From Arcicella rigui (GTDB taxonomy: Bacteria; Bacteroidota; Bacteroidia; Cytophagales; Spirosomataceae): a DNA stretch of 64,000 nucleotides. This document shows positions 44,959-54,285 of this stretch, piece by piece. Each line of letters begins with the position of its first letter. Position 1 is the first letter of the stretch. The notes under the pieces are model-generated. The model made no database searches. It saw only the letters and a program-made list of their open reading frames with translations, and was not told the DNA's origin. A program made the position numbers and the translations under genes. Location: positions 62,001 through 126,000 of the forward strand of contig NZ_JAYFUM010000010.1 of NCBI RefSeq assembly GCF_034929435.1, read 5' to 3'.

Positions 44959-45303
44959 ATTAATTGTTTTGTTTCTATATCAGCATAAGTTTCAAATGTA
45001 TAGGAATGGAGATTTGTTAGTTTTTTTTTAAATATTGATAAATTTAATATGACCAATATTATGCCTATTTTAAATTCTGAGCAAACAACAAGGTCGCAAA
45101 TTTACGAACAAACTTTGGTACAATGATTTGCGAACGAACAATTCTTAAGCCATATCTATCCTTTCCTAAGACCTTTTATCACATTATTTAGAATATTTCT
45201 AAACTAACAAGAAAAAATAGTTGTTATAACAATTAATTTTGAGCTATCAAGTTAAAAAGGAAACATTACATACAAACATATATTTCACTCAAACAAAGCG
45301 ACT
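44959..45303. other. Divergent promoter region with a 12-bp palindrome
   Basis: A 345-bp gap between the divergent DUF5686 and ABC genes. TTGTTATAACAA (45221-45232) is a perfect palindrome and is followed by TAATTTTG (45234-45241), a match to TANNTTTG, but a -33 TTG at normal spacing is not evident. The palindrome is a candidate operator. No gene is visible in the gap. Confidence 0.5.
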
Positions 45304-47490
45304 ATGCAATCCACTCAGTTAAGCCTTATTGTTAAGAAACTAACAGAGTTTTACGGAACACGTTTTGACAACTTTGCTTACAAATCACCTTTATCTGGCT
45401 CGAAAACCTATTCGTCAGATGAAATGGATGCTTTTGTAAATGCACTGATTCAAGCTGCCCGTAAACAAGATTTACTAATGGTTGAAAATTATGCTACCGA
45501 GCAAGATTTTCAAGAACTTATCAGAAAAAACAATCATCCTTTAATTTTCTTTAACGAAAGAAACGGTAAAGTAAATACAGTTTTGGCTGGAAGAACCTTA
45601 AAAGATGACAAAGCTTTCTTTTATGAGTTCGCCGACGACCAAGAAGAGCAAGAAATAGATGAAAATCAATTTTTTAAACCAAGCAAAATCTTCGACAATG
45701 CGGATAAAAATAAAGATGGAAAAGTACGTTTTCTGAAAGTGTATCCGCTTGAAAATATTCATGATGTTCCTTCGCACGACCACCTTACGCCACTTCAACG
45801 TTTGTTTAGAATGCTAAGTGCCGAGAGTAAAGACATCGGTTATATTTACATTTACGCCATCGTAATCGGGATTATTAGCTTAACACTGCCACTTGGTATT
45901 CAGGCTATTATCGGTTTGGTTTCGGGTGGTTTAGCATTTAGTTCGGTTTATGTATTGATTACGGTCGTGATTTTAGGCGTTACGATTTCTGGGATTTTGC
46001 AGATTTATCAGCAAACTTTAGTCGAAATCCTTCAACGAAGGGTATTCGCCAAAGCCGCTTTTGAATTTACTTATCGTATTCCAAGAGTAAAATCTGAAGC
46101 CCTTTTAAATGCCTACGCTCCAGAATTAATGAACCGCTTTTTTGATATTCTGAATGTACAAAAAGCACTTCCAAAAGTACTTATCGACATCACGGCGGCA
46201 TTAATTCAGATTCTTTTTGGAATCATTCTGCTTTCGCTTTATCACCCATACTTCATCGCTTTTGGTTTTCTTACAATTACTATCGTTACGATTGTGGTGG
46301 TTTTAAATGCCTCAAAAGGAATGGAAACCAGTTTGGCTGAGTCGAAATACAAGTATAAAGTAGCTCAGTGGTTAGAAGACATCGCCCGTACTTTATATGC
46401 TTTCAAATCGGCTGGTTCTACCAATTTGCCCATGCAGAAAATGGATTATTTGGTAGATAATTACTTGAAGTATCGTAAAAAACACTTCAAAGTACTCATG
46501 ATTTTGTATGGAAATGCCTTATTTTTCAAAGCCTTTATTACTGGGATTTTGTTGGTTTTGGGTACTTCTTTGGTAATTGACAGACAAATTTCTTTAGGAC
46601 AATTTGTAGCTTCTGAAATCATTATCGTATTGGTTGTCAATTCAGTAGAAAAATTAATTTCTGGTACTGATACCGTTTTTGATTTACTAACGGCTGTTGA
46701 AAAAATGGGACACGTTACGGATTTACCACTCGAACGCTCAACAGGATTGAATATTGATTTCCACGAAAACAATAAAGATTTAGACATCGAGTTGAAAAAT
46801 GTTAGCTATCGTTATCCCGACGGCGAAAAGTATGTTTTGAAGAACCTCAACTTAAAGATAAATCCTAAAGAAAGTATTTGTATCACGGGTACGAATGGCT
46901 CAGGAAAAGAAACTTTATTGAAAATTCTTTCAGCGATTTTCACCGATTTTGAAGGAGCAATTACTTATAACGGTATTTCTATTCGTGATGTAAAGTTAGA
47001 TTCAATTCGGGATGCCATTGAAAGAAACTTGGCATTGGATGCCATTTTCGATGGGTCGCTTTTAGAAAACATTGCGATGGGTCGCTCAAGTGTGAAGTTT
47101 AGCGATATTCAATGGGCTTTGGATAATCTGAACCTCAACGATTTTATTGCCGAATTACCCGAAGGACTCAGCACGCCAATGATTGCAGGCGGAAAGCGTT
47201 TTTCTGAAAGCTTTATTGCCAAAATTTCTGTGGCAAGATGTGTGGTAGAAAAACCAAAATTGTTGATGATTACCGACATCTACCGTGAACTTCACAAAGC
47301 TGAAAGATTAAAAACGATTGCTTTCTTGACCGATAAAGCCAATCCGTGGTCATTACTTACGATTTCAAACGACCCAATGGTAATGGCGGCTTGCGACAGA
47401 GTAATCGTTTTGAACGAAGGCGAAATTGTATTACAAGGCACGTACCAAGAATTAATCAAAGACATTCACTTTCAAGAAGCAATAGACTAA
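45304..47490 (+). CDS. ABC exporter-like protein with degenerate ATPase motifs
   Basis: This is a half-transporter of 728 residues. The N-terminal 165 residues resemble a peptidase-like domain without clear catalytic Cys/His. Membrane helices occupy about 178-430. The nucleotide-binding domain is degenerate. Walker A is GTNGSGKET with Lys535 but Glu536 in place of Ser/Thr. The signature LSGGQ is replaced by FSESF (633-637). The Walker B DE is TD (657-658) in MITDIYREL. The switch His is Asn689. ATP hydrolysis is therefore doubtful. It is the first gene of an ABC-HlyD-TolC operon, which usually secretes proteins or peptides by type I secretion. It may act as a regulator or partner of another ATPase. 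Confidence 0.85.
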   Translation: MQSTQLSLIVKKLTEFYGTRFDNFAYKSPLSGSKTYSSDEMDAFVNALIQAARKQDLLMVENYATEQDFQELIRKNNHPLIFFNERNGKVNTVLAGRTLKDDKAFFYEFADDQEEQEIDENQFFKPSKIFDNADKNKDGKVRFLKVYPLENIHDVPSHDHLTPLQRLFRMLSAESKDIGYIYIYAIVIGIISLTLPLGIQAIIGLVSGGLAFSSVYVLITVVILGVTISGILQIYQQTLVEILQRRVFAKAAFEFTYRIPRVKSEALLNAYAPELMNRFFDILNVQKALPKVLIDITAALIQILFGIILLSLYHPYFIAFGFLTITIVTIVVVLNASKGMETSLAESKYKYKVAQWLEDIARTLYAFKSAGSTNLPMQKMDYLVDNYLKYRKKHFKVLMILYGNALFFKAFITGILLVLGTSLVIDRQISLGQFVASEIIIVLVVNSVEKLISGTDTVFDLLTAVEKMGHVTDLPLERSTGLNIDFHENNKDLDIELKNVSYRYPDGEKYVLKNLNLKINPKESICITGTNGSGKETLLKILSAIFTDFEGAITYNGISIRDVKLDSIRDAIERNLALDAIFDGSLLENIAMGRSSVKFSDIQWALDNLNLNDFIAELPEGLSTPMIAGGKRFSESFIAKISVARCVVEKPKLLMITDIYRELHKAERLKTIAFLTDKANPWSLLTISNDPMVMAACDRVIVLNEGEIVLQGTYQELIKDIHFQEAID

Positions 47491-47494
47491 AGAT

Positions 47495-48862
47495 ATGTTG
47501 AATTTATCAAAACAAAGTACCAGTAAGCAAATCAACGAGCAGTTTGAATTATACTCGCTCAATACTTTGCATACGCCACGCTCGGCTGTGATTTTAAAGC
47601 GTTGGCTAATGGTTATCGGAATAATTTTAATTGCTGTACTCTTTTTACCCTGGCAACAAAACGTAACGGGAAAAGGTGATATTTCGGCTTTTACACCCAA
47701 AGACCGCCCGCAAAATATACAAAATATTATTTCGGGAAGAATAGAAAAATGGATGGTAAAAGAAGGAGATTTAGTACAAGCTGGCGATACTTTATTAGTA
47801 ATTTCTGAAACGAAAGACGATTACTTCGACCCCAACTTGCCTTCTCGATTGAAAGAACAATTGAGTGCTAAACAGGACGGACTAACGAGCTATCGTCTAA
47901 AAATCGAAGCTTTAGACCAACAAATCGCAGCTTTGGAACAAAATCAGAAATTTAGTTTGCAGAAAGCCCGCAACAAAGTAAAGCAAGGCTTTTTGAAAGT
48001 AACTTCTGATAGCACGGATGCCCTTGCCGAACAAGTACAGTTTAATATCGCCCAGACTCGTTACGACCGAGGCGAAGACCAATATAAGAATGGCGGTTTG
48101 GTTTCATTAAGCGAATTGGAATCTCGAAGATTAAAATTGCAAGAAACAAGGGCCAAATTGGTTTCAACACAAAACAAATTAGCGATTTCACGTCAGGAAT
48201 TAATCAATGCACAAATTGAATTAAATTCCATCAATGCCGAGTACGCTGAAAAAATCTCAAAAGCACAGTCCGACAGAAGTTCGGCACTTTCGGCTTTAGC
48301 CGCTGGACAATACGAATTGTCGCAATTGAACAACAAAATCACTAATGTTGGCATTCGTAGAAATCAGTACTTCATCAAAGCTCCGCAAGAAGGTTATGTA
48401 GTGCGTTCATTAAAAGCAGGGATTGGTGAAATGATTAAAGAAGGTGAATCTATTTGTACGCTTCAACCTTTTGCTCCTGAAATGGCGGTAGAATTATACG
48501 TAAAAGCCATGGACGTTCCATTAATTACCGAAGGCAGAGAAGTACGTTTGCAATTTGAAGGTTGGCCTTCCTTAGTATTTTCGGGTTGGCCTTCGGCTAC
48601 GGTGGGTACTTTTGGCGGTATCGTAAAAGTAATCGACCGCATCGACAACAGTAAAGGCGAATACCGTTTACTGATTGTACCAAAAATTCATAAAGGCGAA
48701 CAAGAGTGGCCAAAACAATTGAGAATGGGCTCGGGCGTAGTAGGCTGGGTAATGTTGAACGATGTACCTGTTTGGTACGAAATCTGGCGACAACTGAACG
48801 CCTTCCCTCCTACTTTGAAACAAGAACCAGAAGCAGCTCTAAAAACCGAAAAAGCAAAATAA
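47495..48862 (+). CDS. HlyD-family periplasmic adaptor
   Basis: This is a membrane fusion protein of 455 residues linking an inner-membrane ABC protein to an outer-membrane channel. One membrane helix lies near residues 30-48 (LKRWLMVIGIILIAVLF). A lipoyl/biotinyl half-motif (GRIEKWMVKEGDLVQAGDTLL) follows near residue 80, then a long coiled coil (about 120-270) rich in Glu, Lys and Gln, and the second lipoyl half (YFIKAPQEGYVVRSLKAGIGEMIKEGE). The ATG begins 4 bases after the ABC gene stop. The intact adaptor argues that the operon still works although the ABC protein is degenerate. Confidence 0.93.
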   Translation: MLNLSKQSTSKQINEQFELYSLNTLHTPRSAVILKRWLMVIGIILIAVLFLPWQQNVTGKGDISAFTPKDRPQNIQNIISGRIEKWMVKEGDLVQAGDTLLVISETKDDYFDPNLPSRLKEQLSAKQDGLTSYRLKIEALDQQIAALEQNQKFSLQKARNKVKQGFLKVTSDSTDALAEQVQFNIAQTRYDRGEDQYKNGGLVSLSELESRRLKLQETRAKLVSTQNKLAISRQELINAQIELNSINAEYAEKISKAQSDRSSALSALAAGQYELSQLNNKITNVGIRRNQYFIKAPQEGYVVRSLKAGIGEMIKEGESICTLQPFAPEMAVELYVKAMDVPLITEGREVRLQFEGWPSLVFSGWPSATVGTFGGIVKVIDRIDNSKGEYRLLIVPKIHKGEQEWPKQLRMGSGVVGWVMLNDVPVWYEIWRQLNAFPPTLKQEPEAALKTEKAK

Positions 48863-48864
48863 AA

Positions 48865-50316
48865 ATGAAGCACACTATCAATATTAGCGTTTGCAACAGC
48901 TCTATTTTGCCAAAAAAAGCTTTTCAAACGTTAGGACTTTACGTCTTATTTTTCATACTGAGCATTGTAAATAGCAATGCTCAGGTAACTTTTGGTTATG
49001 AAGATTTTAAGAGTTTAGTCTTGAAAAATCACCCAACTGTCAAGCAAGCCAATTTGTACTTGTCGGATGCTGATGCCGAAATCATGCAGGCTAAAGGTGC
49101 TTTCGACCCAAAATTGTCTTCAAATTTTGATAGAAAAGCCTTTAAAGGCGATGAGTACTACAATCGTTGGATTAATGCCTTAAAAGTTCCTACTTGGTCG
49201 GGCGTAGATTTTAAAGTAGGTTACGAACAAAATAACGGTAAAAAACTGTTGCCAGAAGAATCTTCACAATTGTTCGTGGCAGGTTTAAGCGTTCCGATTG
49301 CCCAAGGTTTGGTAATTGATGCTCGTAGAAATACGTTGAAACAAGCCAATTTAGCCAAAAATATTGCTCAAGCCGAACGCCAAAAGCTTATCAACAAAAC
49401 CATTTTATACGCTGCCAAAAGCTATTGGGAATGGTGGTTTAGTTATCAGCAATTGCAGTACATTCGTGAAGGTTATGAATTGGCAAACCAAAGATTTATC
49501 GCTACTCGTGAGCGTTCAAGAATTGGTGAACAAGCAACGATAGATTCGGTAGAAGCCAAAATTACTTTACAAGACCGTGAAGTGGCGATGGAACAAGCCA
49601 AAGTAGATTTACAAAATGCAAGATTGGCACTGTCTAATTACTTGTGGGACGATAAAGAAAATCCTTTGGAATTGCCCGAAGATGCTTTTCCGCCTTTGTC
49701 GGCTGTGAGAAAAGTGGACGAAACTACGCTTCAAAGTTTGATTGCACAGGCAAAAACGCAACATCCTGAAATTCAAAAATATGACTTAAAAATTCAGCAA
49801 TTGGTCATAGAAGAGAAATTTAGAAAAGAAATGTTGAAGCCTACTTTAAATGCCAACATCAACTTTATTGCGGATAGCTTTAGCTCGAAGCCGGGTTCTG
49901 CTTATGAAAATTCATTTTCGACCAATAATCATAAACTTGGTTTTGAATTTTCGATGCCACTTTTTTTACGAAAAGAAAGAGGGAAATTACAACAAATCAG
50001 AATTAAGCAACAAAGTACTGGTTTTGAACTTACGCTGGCTCGTCGTGAAATTATGAACGATGTGTATTCGGCTTATAACGATGTGAAAAATTTTGAGCGT
50101 CAGCTAAAAATTCAGCAAGATGCCGCTCAAAATCAGGCGTTGCTCACAAAAGCCGAACAAAGAAAATTTGAAATTGGCGAGAGTACACTTTTTCTAATCA
50201 ATTCAAGAGAAAGTAAATTGATTGATATGAAAATTAAAGTAGAATCCTTGAAAAGTAAATACGAAAAAGCCTTAGCCAATTTGGCTTATACGGCGGGTTT
50301 AACAGAATTATTATAA
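48865..50316 (+). CDS. TolC-family outer-membrane efflux protein
   Basis: The ATG at 48865 starts MKHTINISVC; the frame runs further upstream inside hlyD but those residues are not a signal. A signal peptide (FQTLGLYVLFFILSIVNSNAQ) gives 483 residues in all. Two TolC repeats with long helices are seen: a first half near YEDFKSLVLKNHPTVKQANLYLSDA and a second near QSLIAQAKTQHPEIQKYDLKIQQLV. It is the third gene of the type I secretion-like operon and begins 2 bases after hlyD ends. A periplasmic helical barrel channel is the expected role. Confidence 0.93.
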   Translation: MKHTINISVCNSSILPKKAFQTLGLYVLFFILSIVNSNAQVTFGYEDFKSLVLKNHPTVKQANLYLSDADAEIMQAKGAFDPKLSSNFDRKAFKGDEYYNRWINALKVPTWSGVDFKVGYEQNNGKKLLPEESSQLFVAGLSVPIAQGLVIDARRNTLKQANLAKNIAQAERQKLINKTILYAAKSYWEWWFSYQQLQYIREGYELANQRFIATRERSRIGEQATIDSVEAKITLQDREVAMEQAKVDLQNARLALSNYLWDDKENPLELPEDAFPPLSAVRKVDETTLQSLIAQAKTQHPEIQKYDLKIQQLVIEEKFRKEMLKPTLNANINFIADSFSSKPGSAYENSFSTNNHKLGFEFSMPLFLRKERGKLQQIRIKQQSTGFELTLARREIMNDVYSAYNDVKNFERQLKIQQDAAQNQALLTKAEQRKFEIGESTLFLINSRESKLIDMKIKVESLKSKYEKALANLAYTAGLTELL

Positions 50317-50487
50317 AGATTTTTGCAGAAAAGGCTTGGGATGTCAATTTGCTTTTCACGTAAAATTTTGTTATCTTTTCAAAATTATATAATAGGATTT
50401 ATTGATACTGAGCATGAAAAGGATGCTTAGAACCAACAAGTTGCGGACAAAATTTATAATAGAAACAAAATTTTAAACAAATTCAAA

Positions 50488-51717
50488 TTGACATTTCAAG
50501 ATTTTAACTTTGACGAAAAACTATTAGAAGGTTTAGCGTCGATGGGGTACACCAAACCAACTGCCATACAAGAACAAGCCATTCCGCTGATTCTTCAAAA
50601 TAAAGATTTAATTGCCTGTGCTCAGACTGGTACAGGAAAAACGGCGGCTTTTTTGTTGCCGATTTTGCATAAAATCATCAACACGCCCGACAAACAAAGG
50701 CATCTCAACACGCTCATTATTTCGCCAACTCGTGAATTAGCCACACAAATCGACCAGCAAGTAGAGGGTTTGGGCTATTTTACAGGCATCAGTTCCATTT
50801 CAATTTATGGTGGTGGCGACGGTGCAGCATGGAATCAGCAACGCAAAGCTTTGGAAGATGGAGCGGAAATCATCATTGCAACGCCCGGACGACTTATCGC
50901 TTTGTTGCAAATGGGCAAAATTAATTTTGCTCATTTAAAACACTTGATTCTGGACGAAGCCGACAGAATGTTGGACATGGGTTTTTATGATGACATTCTG
51001 AAAATCATTAAATACTTGCCCGCCGAACGCCAAACGATACTTTTCTCGGCTACGATGCCCCCGAAAATTCGTTTATTGGCAAATACCATCGCCAAAAATC
51101 CTGAGCAAGTAAATATTTCGATTTCAAAACCTTCTGAGGGAATTCTTCAACAAGCTTACTTGGTTTTTGATGCACAAAAACTAAAATTACTGACGAGTAT
51201 TTTAGCCGATGAAAAGTACAGTAGCGTCATTATTTTTGCATCAACCAAAGAAAACGTTAAGAAATTAGACAAAGAATTGAAGCAAGTGGGGCTAAAAGCC
51301 AAAGCTTTTCACTCTGATTTAGAACAAAAAGAAAGAGAGGAAATCTTACGAGAATTTAAAAGTAAATCGTTGCCGATTCTGATTGGAACAGACATACTTT
51401 CGAGAGGAATTGATGTTGAAGGTATCAATTTGGTAGTCAATTTCAATACCCCACACGACCCAGAAGATTACATTCACCGCATCGGACGAACGGCACGTGC
51501 TGCCACAACGGGCGTAGCCATTACTTTTATCAACGACAAAGACCAACGTAAATTTGCGGCTATTGAGGCACTTATCGGCAAAGAAATTCCTAAATTACCT
51601 TTACCCGAAGGCTTAGGCGAAGGCCCAGCTTATCAGCCCAATAGAAGAGTTGGTCCTGATAGTTTCAAGAAAAAACCTTTTAAGAAAAAGAAAAAAGTAG
51701 CCTCAAAACAAGAATAA
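50488..51717 (+). CDS. DEAD-box RNA helicase (RhlE-like)
   Basis: This is an ATP-dependent RNA helicase of 409 residues with a TTG start at 50488, since no ATG occurs upstream in frame. The Q motif is GYTKPTAIQEQAIP. Walker A AQTGTGKT holds Lys51. Others are PTRELATQI, TPGRLIALL, the DEAD box at 156-159 (LDEADRM), SAT (motif III), HSDLEQKERE, LSRGIDVEG and HRIGRTARA (motif VI). The C-terminus is short and basic (FKKKPFKKKKKV), the RhlE pattern, which aids RNA binding and cold-related ribosome or mRNA handling. It stands alone. Confidence 0.96.
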   Translation: MTFQDFNFDEKLLEGLASMGYTKPTAIQEQAIPLILQNKDLIACAQTGTGKTAAFLLPILHKIINTPDKQRHLNTLIISPTRELATQIDQQVEGLGYFTGISSISIYGGGDGAAWNQQRKALEDGAEIIIATPGRLIALLQMGKINFAHLKHLILDEADRMLDMGFYDDILKIIKYLPAERQTILFSATMPPKIRLLANTIAKNPEQVNISISKPSEGILQQAYLVFDAQKLKLLTSILADEKYSSVIIFASTKENVKKLDKELKQVGLKAKAFHSDLEQKEREEILREFKSKSLPILIGTDILSRGIDVEGINLVVNFNTPHDPEDYIHRIGRTARAATTGVAITFINDKDQRKFAAIEALIGKEIPKLPLPEGLGEGPAYQPNRRVGPDSFKKKPFKKKKKVASKQE

Positions 51718-51854
51718 ATACGGCATATTATTTTTTGAGCAAAAACCTGTCCCTTAATTTTGTGGCTTAAATTCACAAGCATATCGAATCGTCAGCCACA
51801 TACTTTCTTTCACAAGAAGAAAAAAACTTTATCAGAACACATCTCAACGACGAT

Positions 51855-53021
51855 GTGAATCAACTATTACTACAAGCCAAACGCTTTCCAACACTTCAAA
51901 TTCCGTACTTGGTAGCACAAATTCAGGCAAGACAAAAAGCTAAAAACAAATTGCCTGAATGGACGGAAAATATCGAAGTATTTTTCCCGAAAATGCTCTC
52001 TTTGGAACAATCTTCTTCTGAAATTACAGCAAAATTCAAAGCTGAATTAATCAAAGGCGAAAGTATTTTAGACCTCACGGGCGGCATGGGAATTGACCTT
52101 TCGTACTTGAGCAAAAGTTTTCAAAATGCTTTTTATGCCGAACAAAACCCCGATTTAGCCAAAATCACGCAATATAATTATCAAGTATTGGGCATTCAGA
52201 ATGTCCAATTTTTTACTGGAAATTCTGAGTCTTGGTTGCAAGAAAATGAGCGAAAATTTTCTTGGATTTACCTTGACCCACATCGCCGAGACGACACTGG
52301 CAATAAAGTAGTAAAACTACAAGATTGTGAACCTAATATATTAAAAATCAAAGATTTGATTTTTGAAAAGAGTGATAACATTTTATTAAAAGTATCGCCC
52401 ATGTTGGATATTGACTTGGCGATTTTAGAGTTGAAAAACGTCATCAAGGTCTATATCGTAGCCGTAGAAAATGAAGTAAAAGAAATCCTATTTCAACTTC
52501 AAAAAAACTATGAGGGCGAAGCCACTATCACTGCTGTAAATTTCCCCAAGTCAAGCAATACTACTGACATCAATGAATTGGAAAAACAGATTTTTTCTTT
52601 CCGAAAGTCAGAAGAAAAAACGGCTATTATCCAATTTAGCGAAGCCCAAGCATTTTTGTACGAACCCAATGCCGCTATCTTAAAATCAGGAGCTTTCAGA
52701 ATGACAACTCAACACTTTGGTTTACAAAAAATCGCTCCGCATAGTCATCTTTATACCTCCGCCGAATTAGTCGAAGATTTTCAAGGAAGAAGTTTCCAAG
52801 TACAAGGTGTTTGTAAATTAGATAAAAAAGAAATCAGCCGATACCTTAGTGGCAACAAAGCCAATATTACCATTCGTAATTTTCCGCTAACGGTAAAGCA
52901 AATCAGGGAAAAACTCAAAATCAACGAAGGCGGAGAACATTACCTTTTTGCTACGACTGATGCAAAAAATCAAAAGATTGTCATTATTTGCAAAAAAGTA
53001 ACACGAGTTTCCAACTCGTAA
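51855..53021 (+). CDS. THUMP-like class I SAM methyltransferase
   Basis: This is an RNA or nucleotide methyltransferase-like protein of 388 residues from the GTG start at 51855. The SAM-binding motif is ILDLTGGMGIDLSYLS near residue 71. Motif IV is YLDPHRRDDTG. The C-terminal part (THUMP-like) ends in a short basic tail. In-frame coding continues upstream of the GTG to 51771 and reads FLSQEEKNFIRTHLNDDVNQ, which looks like the natural N-terminus. The only candidate start there is an ATT. The C-terminal residues VTRVSNS are encoded by an invading intergenic repeat. The substrate is not known. Confidence 0.85.
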   Translation: MNQLLLQAKRFPTLQIPYLVAQIQARQKAKNKLPEWTENIEVFFPKMLSLEQSSSEITAKFKAELIKGESILDLTGGMGIDLSYLSKSFQNAFYAEQNPDLAKITQYNYQVLGIQNVQFFTGNSESWLQENERKFSWIYLDPHRRDDTGNKVVKLQDCEPNILKIKDLIFEKSDNILLKVSPMLDIDLAILELKNVIKVYIVAVENEVKEILFQLQKNYEGEATITAVNFPKSSNTTDINELEKQIFSFRKSEEKTAIIQFSEAQAFLYEPNAAILKSGAFRMTTQHFGLQKIAPHSHLYTSAELVEDFQGRSFQVQGVCKLDKKEISRYLSGNKANITIRNFPLTVKQIREKLKINEGGEHYLFATTDAKNQKIVIICKKVTRVSNS

Positions 53022-53157
53022 AGTGTGGACGAGTTGGAAACCTAACAGAAGTAACACGAGTTTCCAACTCGTAAAGTGTGGACGAGTGGAAACCTAACAG
53101 AAGTAACACGAGTTTCCAACTCGTAAAGCGTGGACGAGTTGGAAACTCGTCCTACGG
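52998..53157. repeat. Three tandem hairpin units of 52-53 bp
   Basis: Copies start near 52998, 53051 and 53103. Each contains GTTTCCAACTCGT and ACGAGTTGGAAAC as perfect 13-bp arms around AAAGTGTGG (AAAGCGTGG in copy 3); copy 2 lacks one T. The first unit begins inside the methyltransferase gene and provides its stop codon. The block lies between convergent genes. Confidence 0.93.
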
Positions 53158-53164
53158 TCAAAGA

Positions 53165-53650
53165 CTAAGCTCTCCACTGAAAAGACTTATCGTCAATGGC
53201 TCGCATTGTGCAAAGTATGCCGTTCAGATGGTCGTACTCGTGTTGGAGTAATTCCGACAAAGCATCTTCCATGTGCCAAGATTGTTCCTGCCAATGCTCG
53301 TTTAAGTAATTTATCGTGAGCGATTTATGGCGTTTTACTTTTACCAAAAGGTTGGGGAAACTCATACAATCGTCCCAAAGTTCAAACATTTCTTCACTAA
53401 GGTTTTCAAAAACAGGATTGATAAAAACCACAGGTTTATCAATATTCATGTAAATTACTCTTTTCATAATGCCCAGTTGCGGAGCAGCGATGGCTCTGCC
53501 AAAATTGTACTTCGCCCTGATTTCCTCCATTACATTATGCAAATCCGCTACCCATTCTTTTACTAAAGGTAATTCTTCTTTGAATACAGGCTCGCAAGTT
53601 TCGTACAAGCGAGGGTCGCCGAGTAACAATAAATCATTCAGATGTTTCAT
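53165..53650 (-). CDS. def: Peptide deformylase-like protein
   Basis: This is a Def-family protein of 161 residues. Motif 1 is GRAIAAPQLG (51-60), motif 2 is DDCMSFP (93-99) instead of EGCLS, and motif 3 is LQHEYDHLNG (136-144), with Cys95, His137 and His141 as metal ligands and Glu138 catalytic. The usual enzyme removes the formyl group from N-terminal Met of new proteins. The changed motif 2 (Asp-Asp before the Cys) marks it as a divergent member, perhaps a second copy with another role. It is divergent from the class IV aminotransferase gene. Confidence 0.83.
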   Translation of the reverse strand: MKHLNDLLLLGDPRLYETCEPVFKEELPLVKEWVADLHNVMEEIRAKYNFGRAIAAPQLGIMKRVIYMNIDKPVVFINPVFENLSEEMFELWDDCMSFPNLLVKVKRHKSLTINYLNEHWQEQSWHMEDALSELLQHEYDHLNGILCTMRAIDDKSFQWRA

Positions 53651-53688
53651 ATCTTTGGGTTTGATTGACGAACAGATGTTTACAAGCT

Positions 53689-54285
53689 ATGCAATTATTA
53701 GAAACCATACAAATCAAAGACGGAAAATTTCAGCATATCGAATACCACAACCAACGATTTAATGCTTCCAGAAAAGCTTTATTTCAAATAGAAGAGGCTG
53801 TGAACTTGGAAGCAATAATCCAAATTCCTGCGAATTTTTGTGAAGGAATTGTACGTTGTAGAGTACTTTACGAAAGCGAAATTCAAGAAATCACTTTTGC
53901 TCCTTATACTTTTAAAAATATTACAAAGCTAAAAGTAGTAACTGTTCCCATTATTGATTACTCGTATAAATATGCTGATAGACAAGTATTTGGCGATTTA
54001 CTTCAACAAAACCCCGAAGCCGATGAAGTAATTATTCTACAAAATGGTTTGATAACAGATTGCACCATTGCCTGTTTGGCTTTTTATGATGGAAACCAAT
54101 GGTTTGTGCCGTCAACGCCACTGCTGAAAGGCACTCGCCGACAACAATTATTAGACAAAGGATTAGTAAAAGAAAGAATCATCCAAGCAAGCGACCTCGC
54201 ATTTTTTCAGAAAGTATGTTTAATCAATACTTTTAGGGATTTGGATATTACCGTGGCGGTGGATTGTGAGGGGATTTTGTTTTGA
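53689..54285 (+). CDS. Class IV aminotransferase (PabC/IlvE-like)
   Basis: The ATG at 53689 (MQLLETIQIKDG) is preferred to the one 8 codons upstream; it gives 198 residues, shorter than most fold IV enzymes. The PLP Lys is Lys94 in YSYKYADR. The conserved Glu of the T-E-x-S motif is replaced by Asp (ITDCTIACLAF). The C-terminal TPLLKGTRRQQLL segment carries the phosphate-binding Thr/Arg. Relatives are 4-amino-4-deoxychorismate lyase (folate) or branched-chain aminotransferases. The exact reaction is not fixed. Confidence 0.83.
   Translation: MQLLETIQIKDGKFQHIEYHNQRFNASRKALFQIEEAVNLEAIIQIPANFCEGIVRCRVLYESEIQEITFAPYTFKNITKLKVVTVPIIDYSYKYADRQVFGDLLQQNPEADEVIILQNGLITDCTIACLAFYDGNQWFVPSTPLLKGTRRQQLLDKGLVKERIIQASDLAFFQKVCLINTFRDLDITVAVDCEGILF

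Noticed and set aside
52998..53157. Tandem repeats that could be a CRISPR array
   Set aside because: The units repeat without unique spacers and no cas gene is present. They are tandem hairpins.
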